Origin: QHXM01 sp032160165
Lineage (GTDB): Bacteria; Acidobacteriota; Blastocatellia; Pyrinomonadales; Pyrinomonadaceae
Reading direction: 5' to 3'
Length of the DNA stretch: 64,000 bases
Assembly: GCA_032160165.1 (NCBI GenBank)
Contig: JAVHWA010000124.1
Span: 9,926-73,925, forward strand
A model generated the notes under the pieces. That model ran no database searches, was not told where the DNA came from, and saw nothing but the letters and a program-made list of their open reading frames with translations. Below are positions 26,512 through 34,515 of the stretch, in pieces (the stretch's first letter is position 1; every line of letters starts with the position of its first letter). Both the position numbers and the translations under genes were made by a program.

Positions 26512-28754
26512 CGACGATCGAAGAGCAATCCGGCAATGAAGGGCTCGCGGAAGATCAAACGCTGGCAGATGAAGATGGATCGACTTCTTCGGGAGCGGGC
26601 GGCTTCCGCCGAAAGATCATCTGGCTTCAGGGCGTCGCTTTCCTGCTCGGCCTCGCCCTGCTCGTTTATGTAATCAGACGCGTAGGCGTTCAACCGATTT
26701 TCGACGCACTTCGGCGGATCGGTTTCGGCTTCTTCATTCTGCTCGGCATCAGCGGTATCCGGCACGTATTGCGAACCCTCGCGATGCGTTCTGCCATAGA
26801 TCCAAACCATCGCGGATTCAGCTTCAGGCATGCGCTGTCGGTCCGTTTGGGCGGCGAGGCCATCAGCTTTCTTACTTTCACCGGCCCTTTGCTCGGCGAA
26901 GCAACCAAAGTCGCGCTTCTTCGCAAGCGCGTGCCCATTATCTACGGGGTTTCCGCCCTGGTCGTAGATAACATCCTCTACAATTTATCTGTCGTCTTCT
27001 TCATTCTCAGCGGCGCAGTTGTAATGCTGCTCTCGTTTGAGTTGCCGCTGGTCGTGCGTTACACGCTGTTTGGGATTGCCGCCATATCAACGCTGGGTAT
27101 TCTCCTGGCCGCGTGGGCCGCGAGTCGCCGGGTCATGCTGCTGACGTGGATGATCGACACGTTCGGACGGTTCGGTTTCCATCCGCGGGCCCTGACCTCG
27201 CGCCGCGACCATATTTCAGATCTGGAGTCGCACGTTTACGACTTCTATTCGCACCGACCCCGGTCTTTCTTCGCGATGATCGGCTTCGACCTGCTATCGC
27301 ACGTCTCAAGCGTGGTCGAGGTTTATGTGACGCTGCGTATGCTCGGCTACTCGCCCTTCGTACACGCGGCTTATGTTATCGAATCGTTGACGAAAGTAAT
27401 AAACTTCGTCTTCGGCTTTGTGCCTGCGACAATAGGTGTTTACGAAGGCGGAACTGAAGTAATCTTACGAACGCTCGGCTATGCTGCGGCCACAGGCGTC
27501 ACATTGGCGCTGGTGCGCAAGGCCGGAACGCTGTTTTGGACCGTGATAGGGCTCATCATTCTGGCGTGGCGTACAATCCCGAATGCCACTCGGCGCTTAA
27601 TGGACAAGAGCCCGCGCTTTAGGAAGATTATGGACAGCCTGGTTCTCTCAAATATGACGCATAGGCCGGCGCGGACGATCGTCAGCGTCTTCGGCATAGG
27701 CATCGGCGTTCTTCTCATTATCTTTACGGTCGGCCTCGCGCATGGTGTGCTTCGCGAGCGAGGGCGACGCGAGGCGAATATCGGGGCCGAGATAATGGTG
27801 CGAGCGTCGGGGACGTTTGGGATGAGCGGTTCTCAGCCATTCTCGCTTCCGGTAACCAGAGCCAAAGAGTTGTCCCGGATTGAGGGCGTTCGAATGGCGG
27901 TCCCAATCGGCCAGAATATTGTTAGCAGTGACCGCGGATTCGGCAGCCGCCTGGTTGATGGCATTCCGTTCGACGAGTATGCGGCGCTAACCGGCTTGAC
28001 GATCAAAGAAGGAACGGCTTTTCAACCCTGCGACCAATCAGCGCCACCCGAATGCAAAGACCAGGCAATCATTGACACCGTTTGGCAACGGGACAGGCAG
28101 GCAAGCCTGGGATCGACAGTCCAGCTCTACGACCACCCATTTCGGATTGTGGGGGTCTATGAGCCGCCCGGCGGTGGCCGTATCAAGATCCCGTTGGTAA
28201 CGATGCAGGAGCAAGTGGGAGGCGAGGAACACGCCACGGCGGTGCTCGTCGCCTGCGCCGATCCTACTGAACAGGAGAAGGTAGCGGCGCGAATACGCGA
28301 GCAGTTCCCCACTGATCAGATAATCTTTACTCGCGACCTCCCCGAACTCTACGCCTCGAGCGTGCCGGCGCTCAACGTTTTCATAAAGGTCGTGGTCGCC
28401 ATTGCGTCAACCATCAGTATGCTGGTTATCCTGCTTGCCATGTACACAACCGTGACAGAGCGAACACGGCAGATCGGGATTCTCAAATCACTCGGCATGT
28501 CCAAGGGCACAATCGCGTGGGTCATCGAGAAAGAAGCCATCGCCGTCAGCCTGCTCGGGGTCTTGACGGGAATTGCGTTGACTCTGGTACTGCGATTCGC
28601 GGTAATGCGCACAACCTCTCTTGAAGTTGAGCTCGAGCCACGATGGATCATCGTAGCTTTCGCCGTGGGACTGGTGGGCGGGACGATCGGAGCTCTGTAT
28701 CCGGCGTGGCGGGCTGCCAGGCAGGATGCGGTCGACGCGCTGGGCTACGAATAA
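26508..28754 (+). CDS. fusion of flippase-like (LPG synthase TM/UPF0104) domain and FtsX/MacB-type permease
   Basis: 748 residues from a TTG start overlapping the previous stop (TTGA). About 40-350 is a multi-helix domain of the lysylphosphatidylglycerol-synthase TM family (SVRLGGEAISFLTFTGPLLGE; FVFGFVPATIGVYEGG), proteins often acting as lipid or isoprenoid flippases. About 378-748 is a MacB/FtsX permease: a first helix (RTIVSVFGIGIGVLLIIFTV), an extracytoplasmic domain, then three helices with TERTRQIGILKSLGMSKG and GALYPAWRAARQDAVDAL. No ABC ATPase gene is adjacent. The fusion is continuous with no frameshift signs, and is unusual. Confidence 0.8.
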   Translation: MTTIEEQSGNEGLAEDQTLADEDGSTSSGAGGFRRKIIWLQGVAFLLGLALLVYVIRRVGVQPIFDALRRIGFGFFILLGISGIRHVLRTLAMRSAIDPNHRGFSFRHALSVRLGGEAISFLTFTGPLLGEATKVALLRKRVPIIYGVSALVVDNILYNLSVVFFILSGAVVMLLSFELPLVVRYTLFGIAAISTLGILLAAWAASRRVMLLTWMIDTFGRFGFHPRALTSRRDHISDLESHVYDFYSHRPRSFFAMIGFDLLSHVSSVVEVYVTLRMLGYSPFVHAAYVIESLTKVINFVFGFVPATIGVYEGGTEVILRTLGYAAATGVTLALVRKAGTLFWTVIGLIILAWRTIPNATRRLMDKSPRFRKIMDSLVLSNMTHRPARTIVSVFGIGIGVLLIIFTVGLAHGVLRERGRREANIGAEIMVRASGTFGMSGSQPFSLPVTRAKELSRIEGVRMAVPIGQNIVSSDRGFGSRLVDGIPFDEYAALTGLTIKEGTAFQPCDQSAPPECKDQAIIDTVWQRDRQASLGSTVQLYDHPFRIVGVYEPPGGGRIKIPLVTMQEQVGGEEHATAVLVACADPTEQEKVAARIREQFPTDQIIFTRDLPELYASSVPALNVFIKVVVAIASTISMLVILLAMYTTVTERTRQIGILKSLGMSKGTIAWVIEKEAIAVSLLGVLTGIALTLVLRFAVMRTTSLEVELEPRWIIVAFAVGLVGGTIGALYPAWRAARQDAVDALGYE

Positions 28755-28760
28755 CGGTCG

Positions 28761-28780
28761 CGCAAACTGTTAGTTTGCGG
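28761..28780. repeat. CGCAAACT palindrome downstream of the fusion gene
   Basis: A perfect 8-bp stem (CGCAAACT 28761-28768, AGTTTGCG 28772-28779) has a 3-nt loop and lies 6 nt after the stop. It shares its core with the repeat at 19631-19676. It may help terminate transcription, although no T-run follows. Confidence 0.75.
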
Positions 28781-29027
28781 TCCACTCAATCGGAGCCATC
28801 CTTTTTACGCCGAAGTCGTAGGATGATGCGAACAAATTAGACATCGTGCCGCTCCGCTCGCAAAAGTTCCCATCTGCCGTCCAAATAAACCTCCCGGACA
28901 TCTTCCTACTCAATACCGACATCTCTTATCGTGGCGGCACGACAACAGAATACCTCGCCGGTGACAGGCTGCCTCGAGTTGTCTCCCTAAGCAACTGATC
29001 AGGCCTACCTATGCTTCCGGAGGATTT

Positions 29028-30473
29028 ATGTCACGACTAGCCCACAGAGCTCCACACTTCGTTCGCAGGATTATCCTTACACTATTCTTTCTAGTACCTG
29101 TTCTTTGCGGGGGAGTGGTCGTTGCCCAGGATGCCACTTCGACCGCGGCTGCAGCTCGCACGCGCTATCTGGCCGAGGCGGGAGTGATGCCCTCATCGCG
29201 TGAGATCGCCGTCGAAGAGTTCGTAAATTATCACCGCCACCAGATCGGACGCCCGAAGGCGGGCGAGGCCGTCGCAATGGATTTGCGTTGGGGAAACGAT
29301 CAGGTTGGGGCCGGCGATGAAGCGGTCTTGCAGGTCGGTTTCAGCACAGCGCTGGCGAACGACCGTCAACAATTGCGACCCATCAACATGGCGTTAGTGA
29401 TCGACAAGAGCGGTTCGATGGCCGCCGCGGACAAGATGTCCAGGGTCAAGAACGCTCTGCTCAAGCTGGTCGATCAACTACGCGAGACGGACGTGCTCTC
29501 GATCGTGGTCTTCGACTCTGAGGCGGAGGTCCTTTTGCCCGCGCGTCCCATGGGAGATCGTGAATACGTCAAGCGGCTGATCCGAGAGATCGAACCCGGC
29601 AGCTCGACGAACCTGCACGCTGGACTGATGCTCGGCTATCACGAGGCCCTGAAGAATTATCGCGACGACGCCACCAACCGGGTGGTGCTTCTCACCGATG
29701 GAATCGCCAATCAAGGCGTGACCAATCCTGACGAGATTGCTCAGAATTCTCTTCGGTTCAACCAGAAAGGCATAGATCTTTCCACTATCGGCGTCGGACT
29801 CGATCTCAACAAAGACCTACTGCGCGAGCTGGCCAAGAGCGGTCGCGGGCTCTTTCATTTCGTGGCTGACGCCCAGGACATCGAAAAGGTTTTCATCAAG
29901 GAAGTGCAGAGCCTTGTCTCCCCTGTCGCCAGCGAGCCAAACGTGGATATCGACTACGACTCTGATCTCGATTTGGTGCAGGTCTATGGATACGAGCCGC
30001 GAGAACGAAACGGCCATGTCAGCATTAAGCTCGACAATATGAACCAGGGGATGACGCAGGTAATCATGATGCGCTTCAGGGCATCGAGTGCCGGATTACG
30101 AGGTACTTCGCCGTCAGTTCGCGTCCGACTTATCTATCGCGATCTGGATGGGAATGACCGCGTGGTGAAGACGGATGAGACATTTCTCAAGGTGAGAAAC
30201 CGTTGGTACGGCAATCAGCTGAAGGACAATGAGGTCGCCAAGAACTACACGATCGCGGTGCTGGCGCAGGCGATTCACGAAATGGCAGCCGCCTGGGAGG
30301 CTCGTCAATACAGCGAGGCCGAACGTGTGTTGGATGCTGCGATATCCAAGGCCCACCAGCTTTACCCCACCCAGGAAGACGAAGATATCTCTCGCACTCT
30401 CACCATCGCCAGGAAATACCAGGAGGTCATCAGGCGATACAACCGCGATCGGCGCGTGAAAGATGATATGTAG
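29028..30473 (+). CDS. exported von Willebrand factor type A domain protein
   Basis: 481 residues. GGAGG precedes the ATG. There is a signal peptide (IILTLFFLVPVLCGGVVVAQ). A family segment, AVEEFVNYHRHQIGRP (about 61-76), precedes the VWA domain (about 118-300) with complete MIDAS residues: DKSGS, SSTNLHAG and LTDGIANQG. The C-terminus is a helical region (VLDAAISKAHQLYPTQEDEDI). It resembles YfbK-type VWA proteins. Metal-dependent binding of another protein outside the membrane is the expected role. Confidence 0.88.
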   Translation: MSRLAHRAPHFVRRIILTLFFLVPVLCGGVVVAQDATSTAAAARTRYLAEAGVMPSSREIAVEEFVNYHRHQIGRPKAGEAVAMDLRWGNDQVGAGDEAVLQVGFSTALANDRQQLRPINMALVIDKSGSMAAADKMSRVKNALLKLVDQLRETDVLSIVVFDSEAEVLLPARPMGDREYVKRLIREIEPGSSTNLHAGLMLGYHEALKNYRDDATNRVVLLTDGIANQGVTNPDEIAQNSLRFNQKGIDLSTIGVGLDLNKDLLRELAKSGRGLFHFVADAQDIEKVFIKEVQSLVSPVASEPNVDIDYDSDLDLVQVYGYEPRERNGHVSIKLDNMNQGMTQVIMMRFRASSAGLRGTSPSVRVRLIYRDLDGNDRVVKTDETFLKVRNRWYGNQLKDNEVAKNYTIAVLAQAIHEMAAAWEARQYSEAERVLDAAISKAHQLYPTQEDEDISRTLTIARKYQEVIRRYNRDRRVKDDM

Positions 30474-30509
30474 GCGTACGGCGGGTAAGCGCAAGGGCTA
30501 AAAGTTTAA

Positions 30510-30539
30510 GGCGCTGCCCTTCTCCGGGAGGGCAGCGCC
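30510..30539. terminator. strong hairpin between convergent genes
   Basis: A perfect 11-bp stem, GGCGCTGCCCT (30510-30520) and AGGGCAGCGCC (30529-30539), has an 8-nt loop. It lies between the convergent genes ending at 30473 and 30582. There is only a weak T-run, so it may be bidirectional or factor-assisted. Confidence 0.75.
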
Positions 30540-30581
30540 TCGGTTTGCGACAACGACACACGGTAGCCGCCGCGCAACTCG

Positions 30582-31247
30582 TTAGGCTTGCACCAGAATA
30601 TTGCCCGCGCCGCGAACGTCGAAGAATGTATACGAGGACAGCGGAAAACTTTGGATGGTTATCGACTCGTCTCGTCTTGAGGGAATGCCTACGTCATCTC
30701 TGCGTTCGGCGTCAGTAGCGGTCCAGGTCAAGCTTGCCCCATTGTCGTCGCGCACTTCGGCGTCGGAGGGAGTCCATGTGCGCGTCGATGGCTTATATAC
30801 TCCCCACGCCAACTTGTCCTCGCCGTTCTCGCCATTGTCTTCGACGATCAGCAGCACGCGCTGCCCGATGTAGTTGTTGATGTTCGAGTCTCGGACGGTG
30901 CCGCTCATTACAGCCAGATTTCTATCGATAGTCATTCCGTCAAAGTCGACCCTCAGAGTGAATCCTGTGCGCGATCCCCCGAGTTCGGGATCGCCGGTGC
31001 CGTCGACGTCATTCTCAGGAATCGGGGCTTCGTCGGTGATGGTCATAGCGCCAGTTGCCCTTCCCTCTGCTTCCGATCTGGCGTCGAATTCCACATATTT
31101 CGTATAGCCGTCGTCTAATGAGAACTGATAGGTGCCGGAGGCAGACCCACTCGCTGGTTGGCTCGCGAATGCTGTCGCTCCAAAGCTAAGTATCAATAGG
31201 GCAAAAGCTGAGACCAGGGATCTAAAGGAAGTCAGTGTGTGTCGCAT
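30582..31247 (-). CDS. hypothetical secreted protein
   Basis: 221 residues from ATG 31247, chosen because GGAGAG lies just upstream and a signal peptide follows (RSLVSAFALLILSFGATAFAS); a longer frame to 31325 lacks such support. The mature part is acidic and beta-rich (GTYQFSLDDGYTKYVEFDAR; GTVRDSNINNYIGQRVLLIVEDNG). No family is recognised. The acidic, Asp-rich loops could bind calcium, which is only a guess from composition. Confidence 0.7.
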   Translation of the reverse strand: MRHTLTSFRSLVSAFALLILSFGATAFASQPASGSASGTYQFSLDDGYTKYVEFDARSEAEGRATGAMTITDEAPIPENDVDGTGDPELGGSRTGFTLRVDFDGMTIDRNLAVMSGTVRDSNINNYIGQRVLLIVEDNGENGEDKLAWGVYKPSTRTWTPSDAEVRDDNGASLTWTATDAERRDDVGIPSRRDESITIQSFPLSSYTFFDVRGAGNILVQA

Positions 31248-31500
31248 TTTTATCTCTCCTGTTAGTTGATTCTGTTCGAGTCCGGTTAAAGGATTTATCG
31301 TTCCGAAATTGCCGCTCTGCATCATGGGATGGACAATAGCCGAGCCCGGGCGCGTGCGTCCTCAGAGTTTCCTGATGTTTTTCTGAATTTGTTCTGAGAG
31401 TGGCCGTCAGGGGGCAGGATCAGTGCGGACAGAATGAGCCTCCAGCGCCGATGCGCCTCGTGTTATAGACTCTTGCTCTCCGTCCCCAGAGGACACTCAA

Positions 31501-31936
31501 TTGGCGAAAAGTCTCGAGCAGCGCATTCAAGAAGCGATCCGTGAAGACGTTGCGATCGTTCCCTGCGATTCTTCGTGGCCGGCCATGTTTACGGCGGAAG
31601 CGGAACATCTTCGCGCGATGCTGAATTTCATCTCTGGTTCAGAGAATCGAGCATTTTGGCGGCACCGCCGTTCCGCGGCTGGCCGCAAAGCCAGTGATCG
31701 ATATGTTGGTTGAGGTCGACTCTGTAATGTGGGACAGGCTCTATTTTCGAGATTATCTGAGGATGGATGATGATGAAGCGGAGCGCTATTTGGAGTTGAA
31801 GTTAACTCTGGCCGCGAAGTATCCGGAGGATCGGATGAGGTATACCCCCGGGAAGACTGAATTCGTTACTGCGATTATGAAAAAAGCCAGGGCTTACTTC
31901 TCACGAGGTGAGCAACACGGCAGCGGTGAGGAATAG
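31501..31936 (+). pseudogene. decayed GrpB/UPF0157-family gene
   Basis: The start (TTG 31501, SLEQRIQEAIREDVAIVP) reads in one frame, then switches near 31640 to a second frame reading RIEHFGGTAVPRLAAKPVID. That frame runs into WDRLYFRDYLRMDD...KKARAYF, the C-terminal GrpB signature. About 60 residues normally present between the VIDxLVEV strand and the W-x-RLxFRDYLR helix are missing. A frameshift plus an internal deletion therefore inactivate the gene. GrpB proteins are nucleotidyltransferase-fold proteins of uncertain role. Confidence 0.8.
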
Positions 31937-32066
31937 TCGCCAATGAGCATGTCTGGCTTAGTTTTATCGCGGCTTCTCTAGTCGTGAGGTTCGAGCGGTC
32001 CACGTAATGATACGAAATCTCCCGAAAGCATCGTGTTGTTTAGTGCGAGTCAACACAGATATCATC

Positions 32067-32324
32067 CTACCTTGTCTTGTTAGAGTCTAACTTTCGCAGA
32101 AGGAGATAGGATGGTACAGCATATATCGGTTTCCCGGGAAATATACCCATAATGAAGGTAATTGGAAGCTCTCGGTCGGCTTGATTCGATAGTAAGGTAT
32201 CGAAAACACATGCTTGCCATACAAGGACACATCCAACCTTTTCCGACCCGATAGTCGCGGCTATCACGAAGAGGATGCCCGTAATGAGCGTACCACAAGC
32301 GACTGATTGTAATAGGCGCTTCAT
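32067..32324 (-). CDS. small membrane protein, unknown function
   Basis: 85 residues. A hydrophobic helix near the N-terminus (SVACGTLITGILFVIAATIG) and a second weakly hydrophobic segment (LPITFIMGIFPGKPIYAVPSYLLL) suggest two membrane passes. There is no clear Shine-Dalgarno sequence and no recognised family. It stands alone between the grpB remnant and the M24 peptidase gene. Confidence 0.45.
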   Translation of the reverse strand: MKRLLQSVACGTLITGILFVIAATIGSEKVGCVLVWQACVFDTLLSNQADRELPITFIMGIFPGKPIYAVPSYLLLRKLDSNKTR

Positions 32325-32451
32325 GTAGGGCGATGCGTATTCACTTTGATGATGATTTCACCTGAGAAGCATACCTGCCTCATTTAATGGGTCATTCAAT
32401 CTGTCTTTTCAAGTCAAGACACCATCCAGGCTTGGTAGATACCTCTCGCCT

Positions 32452-34368
32452 CTACACGCGCGCCGACATTCCCGCTATGAGCAGGCGCTGAACATTTAAG
32501 GCTACGACTGAAGCAGGCACAAATCGTCTGTCCAGCCATTCCTGATCCAGAGCACTGATCTGTACTTCTTTCGGAGCCCGGGCCATGAAGGCTTCGATGT
32601 CTGCGATCGACCGCGGAATAGCTTTAGTCATCCACACCGCCGCATCGTTTGTCACCAGCATGTCGTCTTCGATACGTACGCCAATGTTCTTGTATTTCTC
32701 AAACGCCGGGCGCACGGCAGCGATGAACTTTTCGTTCTCGGGAGTCTTGGGGAGATTATCGAGTGCGTCCGCACGAACGTAGACGCCGGGCTCGTTAGTA
32801 AAGACCATACCCGGCTCGAGCGCTACTCCTCTTCCGCCGACATCGTGCACGTTCATCCCCAGCCAATGCGATGTACCGTGCATGAACCAAAGCCGGTACT
32901 GTGGCTGTGGCGGCAGGTTCTTGCTGATGGTGATAGTCCCTTCGCGGTCCGTGATCAATCCCAACTTCAACAATCCGTCTTTAACCTTCTCGACAGCCGC
33001 GTTGTGCACGTCCGTGGGGAAAATCGCGCCAGGCCGCGAAGCGCGAGCGGTCGCCTCTTGTGCATCGTAGACGATCTGGTAAATCTCCGCCTGTGTTGGT
33101 GAGAATTTGCCGTTCACAGGAAACGTTCGAGTTACGTCGGCCGTGTAGTGACCATACTCCGCGCCGACATCCATTAGGAGAAGGTTGCCAGACGTAATAG
33201 GACCTTGTGATTCTACGTAGTGCAGAGTGGTCGCGTTCGGGCCGCATCCAACAATTGACGGGTAACCCCAGTGGTCTGCGTTTCGACGCTTGAAGGTGTA
33301 GAGGACCTCAGCATCGATTTCGTATTCCCACTTGGATCGACCGGCAATTGCCATGGAGCGACCGATCCCTTCAGAGGTGATGTCGATCGCGTGCTGCAGG
33401 AGCTTTAACTCCGTCGGCGATTTCCGGAGACGCATCTGCGCAAAGATAGGAGAAGAAGTCCTCACGGTCAGGCCGCTAGCGGACTTGGCCCACTGTATGG
33501 CGAAATTTTGCTCCGGCTTGTACTCGCGGCTTTCGTCCTCTCGGGGGACAAGAATATACAGCGAGGCTTCATCGCGCCCCATTGCCGCGAAGAGGGTCTC
33601 GAAACCCGTCGGCGCCGCGGCGGCTGTGGAAGCGGCGCCCGTCGCAGATACCGGCTGGGCGATTGGCTGAGACGCGGACGGGCTATTTGTGGTGGTCACG
33701 TTGGCTCCGACGGCCGTGGAGCTCGAAGCCGGTTGAACTGCCGTGCCGCCTGCAGTCAACTGCGAGGTCTGCGGAACCGGCGGGACAACTGGCTGCACGG
33801 CTGCTGTCAGGAGCACGCCTTCTTCTTTGGGCCGATAGGCCTGACGCGCGCGAATCGATCGCATGAAGGGCTCAAATTCCTTCGCCTCCCAGATCTCTCG
33901 AACTCCCGAAAGCTGCCGCGCCTCTTCCGGACTATACATATGGCCGGTCCAGGTCTCGGCCGCGGGATCTCGCTTCGGCAGAAAAAGTACTTCGCGCAAC
34001 TGCGGATTGCCGGGCATAAGGACGAGTGTCGCGCCCTTCTGATTCAGGTTCGTCAGGTAGAAGAGATTGTTCTCTTGTCTGTAATGGTAATCCACGTCGT
34101 TCGTGTAGACACGCGGCTCGGTGCTGAAGAGAACCAATATGCTGTTCGCTCCCAGCTTCTCTGCTACTCTGGCGCGCCGCGAAGCGAGCTCGGCCAATCG
34201 TTGGCTGTCGTCAAAGACGGGCGCAGGCGGCGTCACACGAATAACCGTCGCAGTCGGTTTGTCCCCGTTTCGGCTGGATAACGCCGTGGATGAAAACATC
34301 GCCAGCATGAGCATAGAAGCGATCATCACGACCATTACTGGTCGGTAGTATGGGCGTCGAATCTTCAT
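32452..34368 (-). CDS. exported M24-family metallopeptidase (Xaa-Pro aminopeptidase P-like)
   Basis: 638 residues from ATG 34368 (GGAGAG upstream; MKIRRPYYRPVMVVMIASMLMLAM is signal-anchor-like). The N-terminal AMP_N domain starts at about 55 (RRARVAEKLGANSILVLFS). The M24 domain carries the dinuclear metal ligands: MDVGAEYGHYTADVTRTF (two Asp), HGTSHWLGMNVHD (His), NEPGVYV (Glu) and RIEDDMLVT (Glu). It removes N-terminal residues preceding proline. A Ser/Thr/Ala/Pro-rich insert of about 60 residues (about 200-260) interrupts the region between the two domains, which is unusual. Confidence 0.88.
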   Translation of the reverse strand: MKIRRPYYRPVMVVMIASMLMLAMFSSTALSSRNGDKPTATVIRVTPPAPVFDDSQRLAELASRRARVAEKLGANSILVLFSTEPRVYTNDVDYHYRQENNLFYLTNLNQKGATLVLMPGNPQLREVLFLPKRDPAAETWTGHMYSPEEARQLSGVREIWEAKEFEPFMRSIRARQAYRPKEEGVLLTAAVQPVVPPVPQTSQLTAGGTAVQPASSSTAVGANVTTTNSPSASQPIAQPVSATGAASTAAAAPTGFETLFAAMGRDEASLYILVPREDESREYKPEQNFAIQWAKSASGLTVRTSSPIFAQMRLRKSPTELKLLQHAIDITSEGIGRSMAIAGRSKWEYEIDAEVLYTFKRRNADHWGYPSIVGCGPNATTLHYVESQGPITSGNLLLMDVGAEYGHYTADVTRTFPVNGKFSPTQAEIYQIVYDAQEATARASRPGAIFPTDVHNAAVEKVKDGLLKLGLITDREGTITISKNLPPQPQYRLWFMHGTSHWLGMNVHDVGGRGVALEPGMVFTNEPGVYVRADALDNLPKTPENEKFIAAVRPAFEKYKNIGVRIEDDMLVTNDAAVWMTKAIPRSIADIEAFMARAPKEVQISALDQEWLDRRFVPASVVALNVQRLLIAGMSARV

Positions 34369-34515
34369 TGGAAATTCTCTCCTCGAACGATGATATGGAG
34401 TCTGCGGGAGCACCGAGCAACCGTGGCTATTTGTCGCCCAATATTACTCTTCCCTATTGAAATTTGAAACGTGAATGCTGAAACCCGTCCGCGTGATCCG
34501 TTGCTGAGACACAGA

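Noticed and set aside
33508..34281. 257-codon plus-strand open frame over the M24 peptidase
   Set aside because: Arg/Cys-rich composition and full overlap with conserved coding sequence mark it as an antisense artefact.
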